From Flavobacteriales bacterium (GTDB lineage Bacteria; Bacteroidota; Bacteroidia; Flavobacteriales_D; Cryomorphaceae), in the NCBI GenBank assembly GCA_020200995.1, contig JAIVHQ010000017.1, positions 1 through 18,004 on the forward strand: a stretch of 18,004 nt of DNA, in the 5' to 3' direction. Shown here piece by piece: positions 1 through 7,166 of the stretch (position 1 is its first letter; every line of letters starts with the position of its first letter). The translations under genes and the position numbers were made by a program. Below the pieces are notes generated by a model, which worked only from the letters and a program-made list of their open reading frames with translations, was not told where the DNA came from and searched no databases.

Positions 1-582
1 GCCCTTTCAGAATATTGTAAAAACCGAGGACTCGCCTTTCACATCGACGGGGCGAGGATTTTCAACGCCCTTGTGGTAAAGGGCCACAATCCTGAGGCCT
101 ACGGACAGCTCTTCGACTCGGTATCGATCTGCCTGAGCAAAGGGCTCGGCACCCCTGTAGGCTCTGTGCTGCTGGGCTCCAAAGCATTCATCAAAGAAGC
201 GCGAAGGGTGCGCAAGGTGATGGGCGGCGGCATGCGGCAAGCCGGATTTTTGGCGGCTGCCGGAATCTATGCCCTCGATCACCACATCGCGCGCCTCGCC
301 GACGACCACCACAGGGCTAAAACCCTCGCTAATGCCATCAGCGGGCTGCCAGGCATTGTGCACGTGATTCCGCCACAAACCAACATCATCATCTTTGACG
401 TCGATCCGGCCGTAGGAGGCACCGACTTTCTCGCCGCACTCGAGGCAAAAGGCGTCCGAGCCGTGCCTTTCGGCAAAAACAGGGTGCGCATGGTGACCCA
501 CCTCGATGTGAACGATGCTGATATCGCGAAAGCTGTAGAAGCTGTTGAGGAAGTTTGTGAATCATTCGTTCACGGAAAATAG
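1..582 (+). CDS. Low-specificity L-threonine aldolase-type PLP enzyme, 3' part (5' end outside window)
   Basis: The reading frame is open from base 1, so the N-terminus lies outside the window; 193 codons and a TAG stop are visible. The protein matches the beta-eliminating lyase / L-threonine aldolase family (fold-type I PLP enzymes), which cleaves L-threonine or L-allo-threonine to glycine and acetaldehyde. Visible landmarks are HIDGARIFNA (window residues 14-23, the PLP-contacting Asp/Arg region), and the segment SICLSKGLG with the presumed Schiff-base lysine at window residue 47 (bases 139-141). After it come GGGMRQAGFLAAAG and the small C-terminal domain ending in THLDVNDADI. The gene is visibly GC-richer than the operon further right and is separated from it by more than 700 bases, so it is probably unrelated core metabolism. 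A related fold-type I lyase is the main alternative. Confidence 0.88.
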   Translation, partial: ALSEYCKNRGLAFHIDGARIFNALVVKGHNPEAYGQLFDSVSICLSKGLGTPVGSVLLGSKAFIKEARRVRKVMGGGMRQAGFLAAAGIYALDHHIARLADDHHRAKTLANAISGLPGIVHVIPPQTNIIIFDVDPAVGGTDFLAALEAKGVRAVPFGKNRVRMVTHLDVNDADIAKAVEAVEEVCESFVHGK

Positions 583-1318
583 CGCGAAGAAGGCGCTGTT
601 CAATCACAAGCATTTCACGGCAGCTCTAGGCCGGATGGACGCAGGATTGCAAATTCGCTGCCTTGCAGGTCGAAGATCCTGTCTTTAGCACGGAATCTTT
701 GACCACTGCTCAAGCAGGGTTTTCGACCTGCGAAACCCTGCAGCGGGAGGACGGGCGATTTGCCAGGACTATTCAAACCGCGTAGCCGCTGCGTATGCCG
801 GTTCTGAACTTACTCTCCATGCATTCCCACAGGAATCCTGTATTAACTCGGCTTTGCCTTTTGGATTCGCACTTTTTACACCTAAATCCCTTCGATTCTC
901 GCATGGATTTTAAATGAGCAACGCATTGCTCCTCGGTTCCAAATTGCCGAAAAAATGATTGTGCGCCTTTATCTTTTTTTCGGCTAATTTCACACGCAAC
1001 TATATCAACTATTTACGTTCTGTCATTATGCAGAAAGTCATACGTATAAGAATAGCAGAGGGAAAAGATTAATTTAAATCTAAAATTTCAGGTTAAGGCT
1101 AATTGAAGTAATGTGCAATCTCGGGAAAAGATAAAAATTATTTCACGCGGCATTAGAATTGGTTAAAAATCCTTGATTTATTGTGAATGCTTCAATTACA
1201 GCCAAATTAAAGGGTTGTGAACTTTATCCCTCAAACTCATTAAAATTAGGCTTAATGGTAACAATTTACTTATTCATTCAAACTCAGGCTTGGTAACAAT
1301 TTACTTATTCATTCAAAC
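583..1318. other. Long non-coding spacer between two convergent genes
   Basis: About 736 bases without a convincing gene. Both flanking genes end here, so promoters for them are not expected inside. The left part (to about 900) has GC like the upstream gene and holds several inverted repeats: a small one over the stop codon (581-585 with 593-597), a long-range one (665-674 with 722-731), a local one (714-725 with 731-741) and a short perfect stem (916-921 with 926-931). None is followed by a clear T-run, so none is a textbook terminator. From about 950 the sequence becomes strongly AT-rich. It carries two motifs that recur upstream of the regulator (1005-1018 and 1085-1096) and ends in a 35-bp tandem duplication. 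No tRNA, rRNA or protein remnant was recognised. Confidence 0.6.
665..741. repeat. Overlapping inverted repeats (possible alternative hairpins)
   Basis: Bases 665-674 are the perfect reverse complement of 722-731 (10 bp, 47-base loop). The segment 714-725 also pairs with 731-741 around a 5-base loop with one unpaired T. The two pairings share bases 722-725 and 731, so they are mutually exclusive. No T-run follows and no gene lies immediately downstream on either strand, so a terminator or attenuator role is not demonstrated. It could be a remnant of a dispersed repeat. Confidence 0.4.
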
Positions 1319-1325
1319 TCAGGCT
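1256..1325. repeat. Perfect 35-bp tandem duplication over the regulator stop codon
   Basis: Bases 1256-1290 and 1291-1325 are identical and directly adjacent. The second copy contains the last codon and TGA stop (complement of 1319-1321) of the minus-strand regulator. The first copy therefore carries a duplicate of the same gene end just beyond it. Two copies only, with no spacer, so this is not a CRISPR array. It looks like a simple recent tandem duplication. Confidence 0.9.
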
Positions 1326-2224
1326 AGCTTTCCTTGACGATATTCAGACGGACTTTTTCCCGTGAATTTTTTAAAAAAACGTGAGAAATAGGCCGGATCT
1401 TCAAATTTAAGTTTGAAACTGATTTGTGAAATGGTGTAATCAGTTTGTTCAAGATAGCGAATCGATTCTTGCAAAATAAATTCATGAATGACTTGCATTG
1501 GTGATTTCGAGGCAACTGCCTGACACACCCTGTTGAGGTGCACAGTTGACATGCCAAGAGAATCAGCAAGGGAGGCTACAGTAAGCTTTTTATCAGAATT
1601 TTCTCCTTTGACTAGTCGATTGCTGTAATATCGCTTGATCCGTGTGACAAAAGATCTGAAGAACTTAATGTTTGTATTGACGATTTTGAATGTATCATGC
1701 CTATTTTCTAAAATCATCCGGTAAAACTCCACAAAAAGAATGGATAGATAAGATTTGATTGCCAAGGGTTTCCCCTGATACTCGGTAAGCAATTCATTGT
1801 TTACACGTTTGAAAAGCCGAGACATCAAGCCAAAACGCTCATTATTCCAACTGCTGAAAATTACCCGTGGTTTTTCAATTTCCAAGAACACACGGGGTTG
1901 TGGGCTAAGTATCTCTTCTGCAAATTCATCCGAAAGGGTCAAGACCATGCCTTTAATATCCGGAGTAAAAACGTATCCATGCAGGGTATTGGCAGGCATA
2001 GCTATCAGGCAGGGTTCTGCGATTGTTTGAATACGTGGGCCGCAGGTAAATTCAAAGGTACCCTCCTCAATAATCACAAATTGATATAAACGATTGTGCA
2101 AATGGGGTTTGATCACCCAATCGTGATTTCTGCTTCTAGCCTCTATGGATTCACAATGGATAAACTCAGGAAGTATTTCCTGTTGCAATTCTCCATACAA
2201 TACATAATTTTCTATTTTCTTCAT
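1319..2224 (-). CDS. AraC-family transcriptional regulator, PobC/HpaA-like
   Basis: A 301-residue protein with an N-terminal cupin-type sensor and a C-terminal double helix-turn-helix domain. The sensor half has IEARSRNHDWVIKPHLHNRL (about residues 27-46) followed by the QFVIIEEG strand and an MPANTLHGYVF segment. This is the pattern I associate with PobC and HpaA, AraC-type activators responding to 4-hydroxybenzoate or 4-hydroxyphenylacetate. The DNA-binding half (about 205-300) contains LTVASLADSLGMSTVHLNRV and ends in the typical AraC signature FEDPAYFSRFFKKFTGKSPSEYR. It is transcribed divergently from the catabolic operon, the usual arrangement for a local activator. The start is the ATG at the complement of 2222-2224, giving MKKIENYV. 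Its ligand is inferred: probably a hydroxybenzoate, hydroxybenzaldehyde or parent phenol. Confidence 0.9.
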   Translation of the reverse strand: MKKIENYVLYGELQQEILPEFIHCESIEARSRNHDWVIKPHLHNRLYQFVIIEEGTFEFTCGPRIQTIAEPCLIAMPANTLHGYVFTPDIKGMVLTLSDEFAEEILSPQPRVFLEIEKPRVIFSSWNNERFGLMSRLFKRVNNELLTEYQGKPLAIKSYLSILFVEFYRMILENRHDTFKIVNTNIKFFRSFVTRIKRYYSNRLVKGENSDKKLTVASLADSLGMSTVHLNRVCQAVASKSPMQVIHEFILQESIRYLEQTDYTISQISFKLKFEDPAYFSRFFKKFTGKSPSEYRQGKLA

Positions 2225-2492
2225 AAACTGATCTGTTTAAAAGTGCAATACATATGTAATTGCCATTTTTCTCCCTTTAGCAGTGATTAAAATAGCTGAA
2301 CACTCTATTAAATGCACTATTTCAATTATTTACGTAGTATTTTAACCTGAAATCTATATATGTTTCTCCATTCAAATTTCCTTCTTTTGTTTTCAAATGT
2401 AATAAAAGTGCAAGTAATTTTTCCAAAATCAATGGATGGAAGTGAAAAATTGGAGGGACATTGCAGAACATTCTTCATAAAACCAAAATAAA
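2225..2492. promoter_or_regulatory. Divergent control region between regulator and catabolic operon
   Basis: AT-rich 268-base region between the two divergent start codons. It holds an 11-bp perfect direct repeat, TAAAAGTGCAA, at 2238-2248 and 2403-2413. The AGTGCA core appears a third time in inverted orientation at 2313-2318. A 10-bp palindrome TACATATGTA lies at 2249-2258. The right-hand repeat is about 80 bases before the operon start codon, a plausible place for an activator site. The left-hand one is 14 bases before the regulator's own start codon, a plausible place for autorepression. I could not place a convincing Bacteroidota TAnnTTTG -7 element; TATGTTTC at 2359-2366 is the nearest match. 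Operator function is inferred from position and repetition only. Confidence 0.5.
2322..2353. promoter_or_regulatory. Motif pair also found on the far side of the regulator gene
   Basis: TCAATTATTTACGT (2322-2335) recurs with one mismatch at 1005-1018 in the same orientation. TTAACCTGAAAT (2342-2353) recurs as its exact reverse complement at 1085-1096. Both partners lie in the spacer beyond the 3' end of the regulator, so the regulator gene is bracketed by related AT-rich sequence. This could be binding sites or a trace of past duplication; the sequence alone does not decide. Confidence 0.35.
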
Positions 2493-3737
2493 ATGAGTAG
2501 AGGAATAGAAAACTGTCCTTATCACAAGGAACTCAACGCAGCTTACAAGCCGTTTGATCTTACGGATCCATTTCCTTTTTACAAAAAGGTGCGGGAAACT
2601 TGTCCGATTTTTTACAGCGAAGAGCTAGGCTACTATGTGGTCTCCAAATATGAAGATATCAAAGCGATTTTTGGCAATTGGCAGGCTTTCAGCTCTGAAA
2701 ATGCCCAAAGTCCTTCCAAACCTATCGCGCAGAAAGCAAAAGCCTTGATGGATTCTGCAGGGTTGGTTGGACTCTCGGGCCTATCGGGCCGGATACCACC
2801 GGATCATACCCGCATTCGAAGAATTGTCAGCATGGCATTTAATCTTGCCAGAATCAAAAAGCTGGAGCCGGCCATCCGTGAGATTGCCATTCGCATGATT
2901 GAAGAAATGAAGGATGGTAAATCGGAAGCTGAATTAGTATCAGCTTTAGCGTATGATTTGCCGGCATTGGTAATTTTCAAACTATTAGGTGTACCCGATA
3001 GTGATGTGGATCAAGTCAAAAGCTGGGCAGAGAGCCGTTTACTATTGACTTGGGGAGATTTGGATGAAGATGCACAAATGATGCATGCCGAAAATATGAT
3101 TCGCTACTGGAATTATTGCCAAAAACTGGTCAGTGACAGAAAAACTACCATGCAAGATGATCTTGCCGGAGATTTGGTGACTTTGCAAGCAGAGGGTCAT
3201 GAAATCACCGATCGTGAAATCGCCGCCATTTGCTACAGTCAATTGTTTGCAGGACATGAAACCACCACTTCACTCATTGGCAATGGGGTTAGAGAACTTT
3301 TGGTTCATCGGGAAAGCTGGGCGGCTATTAAAATAGACCCAACCTGGATTCCAAAGGCGGTGGATGAGATATTGAGATATTCCCCATCTATCCTTTCATG
3401 GAGAAGGAAGTGCAAGGCTGCAACGGAAGTTGGTGGAGTCCTGATTCCCGAAGGAGCTGATGTATTGATGGTCATGGGTTCTGGCAATAGAGACGAAGCC
3501 ATGTACGAAAACGGAGAAAGCTTCAATATCGAGCGTCCCAATGCAGCAACACATTTGTCTTTTGGTAGCGGAATTCACTTTTGCTTAGGTTCACCCCTGG
3601 CCAAACTTGAATTTAAAGTGGTATTGGAAGAATTGACTGCAAGGATTCCAACGCTTCAACTAAAGCCCGGACAGACATTCAGCTTTGCTCCCAACACCTC
3701 ATTCAGAGCACCTCAGGGCCTTCAGGTTCAGTGGTAA
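2493..3737 (+). CDS. Cytochrome P450 no. 1 (candidate aryl-phosphate or aromatic oxidase)
   Basis: A 414-residue soluble bacterial class I P450 of normal length. It shows the I-helix oxygen-activation motif AGHETTTS (253-260), the K-helix ExxR as E292-R295 (EILRYSPSILSWRR), and the heme loop FGSGIHFCLG with the thiolate ligand Cys364. It is the first gene of the operon and lies 37 bases before the PEP-synthase-like pair. That position suggests it oxidises either the phosphorylated phenol, as CreJ does in Corynebacterium, or the free aromatic acid. Electrons would come from the ferredoxin and reductase at 11174-12777, since no other redox partner is nearby. With a second P450 at 9965, the division of labour is unknown: methyl hydroxylation, O-demethylation of a methoxy group, or ring hydroxylation are all possible. 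Family assignment is firm; substrate is inference. Confidence 0.93.
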   Translation: MSRGIENCPYHKELNAAYKPFDLTDPFPFYKKVRETCPIFYSEELGYYVVSKYEDIKAIFGNWQAFSSENAQSPSKPIAQKAKALMDSAGLVGLSGLSGRIPPDHTRIRRIVSMAFNLARIKKLEPAIREIAIRMIEEMKDGKSEAELVSALAYDLPALVIFKLLGVPDSDVDQVKSWAESRLLLTWGDLDEDAQMMHAENMIRYWNYCQKLVSDRKTTMQDDLAGDLVTLQAEGHEITDREIAAICYSQLFAGHETTTSLIGNGVRELLVHRESWAAIKIDPTWIPKAVDEILRYSPSILSWRRKCKAATEVGGVLIPEGADVLMVMGSGNRDEAMYENGESFNIERPNAATHLSFGSGIHFCLGSPLAKLEFKVVLEELTARIPTLQLKPGQTFSFAPNTSFRAPQGLQVQW

Positions 3738-3774
3738 TTATCAAATTTCAATTACACTACTAAACGATTATACA

Positions 3775-4857
3775 ATGGAACCCACTTACAGCCTGTTTTT
3801 TAAGGATGCTAAGCCTGAGGACTTAGATAGTCTCGGAGGCAAAGGAAAAAGCTTAGCCATTATGTCACAAGCAGACCTCCCGGTACCTCAAGGGTTTTGT
3901 GTGACCACCGACGCATTTGTAGCTTTTATTCAAGATTTGATGACTAGTAAGGGGCTGTTTGCTGCCTTGGCAAAATTGGATACCAAAAATATGAATGCCC
4001 TGGATAAGCTTTCCGAGGAAATCAGAAGTCAGATACTTAGCAAAACCGTATCGGGAGAAATTCAGCAAAACATTACCGCTAGCTACCATCAATTATGCGG
4101 CATGTATGGAAAAGAAGGAGACCTTCCGGTAGCCGTGCGGTCCTCTGCCACAGCGGAAGACTTGCCGGATGCAAGTTTTGCAGGTCAGCAGGATACTTAC
4201 CTCTGGGTAGTGGGTGAAGAGGAGGTGTTAAGCCATATCAAAATGTGTTGGGCTTCCTTATATACCAGCCGTGCAATTGCTTATAGAAAAGACCATAACA
4301 TCCCTGAGGAAGAGTTACACATGAGCGTGGTCATTCAAAAAATGGTGAATGCCAGAGTAGCGGGAGTGACCATGACCCTCAATCCAAGTAACGGAGACCG
4401 AACCAAAATTGCTATCGAAGCATCCTATGGTTTGGGAGAAAGCGTAGTCTCGGGGACTGTTACACCTGATAATTATCTCATGGACAAAGTGATCTTTGAA
4501 ATGGTAGAGTCTACCATACACAATAAAAATACAGCCCTGATCCCTGATCCTGAAAACAGAAGGGTGATCGAAGTTGAAATAGACCCTGTAAAAGCAAGAG
4601 AGGCTTGCCTCAATAGAGACGAGTTGATCTACATCAGCAAAATTGCCAAGCGAATCGAAAAACATTACGGCTGTCCTCAGGACATCGAATGGGCCTTGGA
4701 TGCGGATGCCGAAGGTGAGGATGCTTTCACATTGCTACAATCGAGACCGGAGACCGTTTGGTCTAACAAGAAAACAGAAACCAAGAAGCACTACATGTCC
4801 GGAATGCAGGGATTGGTAGGTTCGCTGATTAACCCCCTGAGTGCGAAAAAAAAATAA
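3775..4857 (+). CDS. PEP synthase N-terminal-like ATP-grasp subunit (phenylphosphate synthase PpsB / CreHI-type)
   Basis: A 360-residue protein equivalent to only the ATP-binding half of PEP synthase or pyruvate phosphate dikinase. Visible are LGGKGKSLAIM (20-30), VPQGFCVTTDAF (37-48), the VRSSATAEDLPDASFAGQQ block (121-139), the ATP-grasp strands VVIQKMVNARVAGV (185-198), DIEWALD (303-309) and the closing LQSRPETVW (321-329). The phosphohistidine and PEP/pyruvate domains of full-length PEP synthase are absent and the next gene carries a phosphohistidine domain. This split matches phenylphosphate synthase (PpsA+PpsB) of Thauera and CreH/CreI of Corynebacterium, where ATP is used to phosphorylate the OH of a phenol through a His intermediate. 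I chose the ATG at 3775; an upstream in-frame start at 3685 lies inside the P450 gene and would add 30 residues unlike the family. The last 30 residues are lysine-rich. Confidence 0.85.
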   Translation: MEPTYSLFFKDAKPEDLDSLGGKGKSLAIMSQADLPVPQGFCVTTDAFVAFIQDLMTSKGLFAALAKLDTKNMNALDKLSEEIRSQILSKTVSGEIQQNITASYHQLCGMYGKEGDLPVAVRSSATAEDLPDASFAGQQDTYLWVVGEEEVLSHIKMCWASLYTSRAIAYRKDHNIPEEELHMSVVIQKMVNARVAGVTMTLNPSNGDRTKIAIEASYGLGESVVSGTVTPDNYLMDKVIFEMVESTIHNKNTALIPDPENRRVIEVEIDPVKAREACLNRDELIYISKIAKRIEKHYGCPQDIEWALDADAEGEDAFTLLQSRPETVWSNKKTETKKHYMSGMQGLVGSLINPLSAKKK

Positions 4858-4883
4858 CATAACCCCAAACAATACAAACCATT

Positions 4884-5162
4884 ATGACCTCAAGTAAGAA
4901 AAAATTCATCAGTCCATACGAGCATGCAGCGCCGGAAGGATCTGAAGGTTGGAAAGAGTTGTATCCTTATTTCCTCGTATTTCAAGAGCAATTAAAAGCG
5001 CAGGAGGAAGAGAAATTCTTCTTCTGTGATTCCCAACACTGGCCGAATGTCTTCAAGCCATTCGATGCCATGACGGTTGAGTTTGCCGTCAAATGTCTTT
5101 CCCAATACAATTCAAGACGAGTTGCTCGAAAACTGGCACAAGAAAGTCAAGCGCGTGATTGA
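4884..5162 (+). pseudogene. PpsA-like phosphotransferase subunit, N-terminal fragment of a broken gene
   Basis: This 92-codon frame begins with a proper ATG 26 bases after the preceding gene. It encodes the start of the large PpsA/CreHI-type subunit: KFISPYE, PEGSEGWKELYPYF and the LSQYNSR block (72-78) resemble the conserved N-terminus of that family. After about residue 78 the frame runs into an unrelated tail, RRVARKLAQESQARD, and stops. The rest of the protein continues in the +1 frame from around base 5116. Frame +1 has a stop at 5071-5073, so the switch must fall between 5074 and 5162. Joining the two parts gives about 559 residues, shorter than the roughly 70-kDa PpsA I recall. So about 50 codons of the N-terminal phenol-binding part seem to be missing. 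Whether this is a real mutation or an assembly or sequencing error cannot be told here. Confidence 0.7.
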
Positions 5163-6561
5163 TGACATGGAAAATATTCATTTTGAGCCGCTTCCTGAGC
5201 GTGTAGATATGCAGGTTATCAAAGATGGAGTGGGTTTAGATCCAACTTTCCAAATGATCAATGATTACAATAAGCTTATCTCTCTCTGCTATGAAACCTG
5301 GCAATATCACTTTGAGTTTTTGAACCTGGGATATGCCGCTTACTTAGATTTCTTTGGCTTTTGCAAAGAAGTATTCCCTGGAATCCCTGATTTGTCTGTA
5401 GCCAAAATGGTACAAGGCATAGATGTGGATTTATTCAGACCGGATGATGAATTGAAAAAGTTAGCCAAGCTTGCTATTTCCTTTGGTCTGGAGAAATGCT
5501 TTGAGAAAAAGGATGTCAATGAAGCCTTGCGTTGCATCGCCTTAGAGGAAAACGGTGGTAATTGGCTACAGGCTTGGGAAAAAGCCAAGCATCCTTGGTT
5601 TAACTATACATCAGGCAATGGTTTCTATTCCTCGGATAAGTATTGGATAGAGCATTTGGATATTCCTTACGGCTATTTGAAAAACTACGTAGAAAAACTC
5701 CAAAGAGGCGAAGTCATAGACAGGCCTACCCAAGCATTGGAAGCCGAGCGCGACCGCATCACTGCAGAATACGCTGAATCCTTGGATGATGAGGCGAGAG
5801 AGGTTTTTGAAGGCAAATTGGGATTGGCGAGAGTGGTCTTCCCGTATGTTGAAAATCATAATTTTTACATTGAGCATTGGGCCATGGGAGTTTTCTGGAA
5901 AAAAACCCGTGAACTCAGCGGCATGCTGAAAGAACAAGGGTTCTGGAAAGAAGAATCAGATATGTACTACTTCCGAAGAGAAGAAATTCTTCAAATCTTA
6001 TTTGACTATGGCAATAGCTGGGCAGTAGGTGTTCCGGCAGTAGGACCTGCTGTATTGCAAGAAGAAATTACCCGAAGAAAGAAAATTGTGGATGCACTAG
6101 CGACTGCACCGCCTCAACCGGCATTCAACAATCCTCCGAAAGTGGTGACGGAACCATTCACCATTATGCTTTGGGGGATTACCACGGAGGCTGTAGAGTC
6201 TTGGTTGGGTGGGGATGAAAAAACCGGCCACATGAAAGGAATGCCGGCATCACCCGGATTGGTAGAAGGCTATGCCCGAATTATCAACGACGCATCCGAA
6301 CTCGATCAACTGAAACAAGGAGAAGTTCTCGTGACGCGGGTGACTGCTCCAAGCTGGGCTCCTGTTTTCAACAAAATCGTAGCTACCGTAACAGATATCG
6401 GTGGTATGATGTCCCATGCAGCCATTGTCTGTAGAGAATATGGACTGCCGGCAGTGACCGGAACAGGTTCTGCTTCTACCCAAATCAAAACCGGTATGAA
6501 AATACGGGTAGACGGAGGAAAAGGAACGGTAGAAGTTTTGGAAGAATTAGTCGAAGCATGA
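5077..6561 (+). CDS. PpsA-like phosphotransferase subunit, C-terminal fragment with phosphohistidine domain
   Basis: The frame opens with a TTG at 5077; the first in-frame ATG is 5167, and neither has a convincing start context, so this is most likely the continuation of the gene that begins at 4884. Family-like sequence resumes near DELLENWHKKV. The middle (to about residue 370) is the helical substrate-binding part seen in PpsA and not in ordinary PEP synthase. The C-terminus is the swivelling PEP-utilising domain: MKGMPASPGLVEGYARI, then TDIGGMMSHAAIVCREYGLP with the catalytic histidine encoded at 6415-6417, then AVTGTG. In Thauera phenylphosphate synthase the equivalent histidine carries the phosphoryl group passed to phenol. 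All visible C-terminal motifs are intact, which argues either that the frameshift is very recent or that it is an artefact. Confidence 0.75.
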   Translation: MSLPSNVFPNTIQDELLENWHKKVKRVIDDMENIHFEPLPERVDMQVIKDGVGLDPTFQMINDYNKLISLCYETWQYHFEFLNLGYAAYLDFFGFCKEVFPGIPDLSVAKMVQGIDVDLFRPDDELKKLAKLAISFGLEKCFEKKDVNEALRCIALEENGGNWLQAWEKAKHPWFNYTSGNGFYSSDKYWIEHLDIPYGYLKNYVEKLQRGEVIDRPTQALEAERDRITAEYAESLDDEAREVFEGKLGLARVVFPYVENHNFYIEHWAMGVFWKKTRELSGMLKEQGFWKEESDMYYFRREEILQILFDYGNSWAVGVPAVGPAVLQEEITRRKKIVDALATAPPQPAFNNPPKVVTEPFTIMLWGITTEAVESWLGGDEKTGHMKGMPASPGLVEGYARIINDASELDQLKQGEVLVTRVTAPSWAPVFNKIVATVTDIGGMMSHAAIVCREYGLPAVTGTGSASTQIKTGMKIRVDGGKGTVEVLEELVEA

Positions 6562-7166
6562 TGGTTCATCCCCTCCATAAGCCGGCTTATGCGGCTATCT
6601 TTAAAGCAGCAGAAAAGTATATGCGCGTCCGTAAAAACGACGTGCACATACCCCTCTCCTATCGCTTCGCGCTTGAATTGCTGGAGCATTACCCTGAAGT
6701 AAATCATGAGGTAGTCGCAGCAGGCATCATCCTGCATGATATTGGGTGGTATGCCATTGATGAGGAAGAAATCTTCGCCAAAGGTTTTTCAGGTCCTGAT
6801 TTATTGACCTCGGATGTTCGCTACTTACACGAATCAGAAGGAGTCAAATATGCGAAGCCACTCTTGGCAGGGCTTGGCTACAATGAGGATTTCATTGAAA
6901 AGGTATGTACCATTATCGATGGGCATGATACCCGCAAGTTTGCTAAATCCAGAGAGGATGAAATCGTTCGGGATGCGGATAAGCTATGGAGGTTTGCGGT
7001 GACCGGAGTTAGTGTTGCCTGTACGTGGTTTAAAATGACACCTTCTCAATATGCACAGCGCTTGGAAGATACCAATATCGAACAATTGCACCTTCCCGAA
7101 TCCATTGCTATTGCCAAAAGAGAATTGACCATCACTCGAACACTTTTGCTCTCAGATGTAATATGA
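6558..7166 (+). CDS. HD-domain phosphohydrolase no. 1 (CreD-like)
   Basis: A 202-residue HD-superfamily metal-dependent phosphohydrolase. Metal-binding positions are visible as H30 (NDVHIPLSYR), H60-D61 (ILHDIGW), H91 (YLHESEG), H123-D124 (IIDGHDT) and D139/D141 (VRDADKLWR). The ATG overlaps the stop of the preceding gene by four bases; the second codon is also ATG. In the Corynebacterium cre pathway the phosphohydrolase CreD removes phosphate from 4-hydroxybenzyl phosphate, and the position next to the phosphotransferase genes fits that job. It is clearly paralogous to the protein at 8598-9200: same length, same HDxGW, IIDGHDT and DADKLWR blocks. Annotation pipelines might call it a nucleotide phosphohydrolase; the context favours an aryl phosphate ester. 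Confidence 0.85.
   Translation: MMVHPLHKPAYAAIFKAAEKYMRVRKNDVHIPLSYRFALELLEHYPEVNHEVVAAGIILHDIGWYAIDEEEIFAKGFSGPDLLTSDVRYLHESEGVKYAKPLLAGLGYNEDFIEKVCTIIDGHDTRKFAKSREDEIVRDADKLWRFAVTGVSVACTWFKMTPSQYAQRLEDTNIEQLHLPESIAIAKRELTITRTLLLSDVI

Noticed and set aside
7..501. 164-codon minus-strand reading frame at the left edge
   Set aside because: Antisense to the aldolase frame, which has conserved PLP motifs; the His-rich product looks like a shadow.
714..741. Rho-independent terminator for the aldolase gene
   Set aside because: The hairpin is 130 bases past the stop codon and is followed by a purine-rich, not T-rich, stretch.
1256..1325. CRISPR repeat
   Set aside because: Only two copies with no spacer between them, overlapping a gene end, and no cas gene nearby.
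2359..2366. Bacteroidota -7 promoter element for the operon
   Set aside because: TATGTTTC deviates from TAnnTTTG at the last base and I found no TTG at the expected -33 position, so it is mentioned but not called as a promoter.
3685..3774. Longer N-terminus for the ATP-grasp subunit
   Set aside because: The extra 30 codons lie partly inside the P450 gene in another frame and give sequence unlike the family; ATG 3775 has an A-rich leader and places the first domain correctly.
3775..6561. Ordinary PEP synthase, pyruvate phosphate dikinase or rifampin phosphotransferase split by mutation
   Set aside because: The C-terminal protein lacks the TIM-barrel PEP/pyruvate domain order of PEP synthase, has a long helical middle, and ends with the phosphohistidine domain. 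Neighbours are aromatic catabolism genes. The two halves start with their own ATG codons as in PpsA/PpsB.
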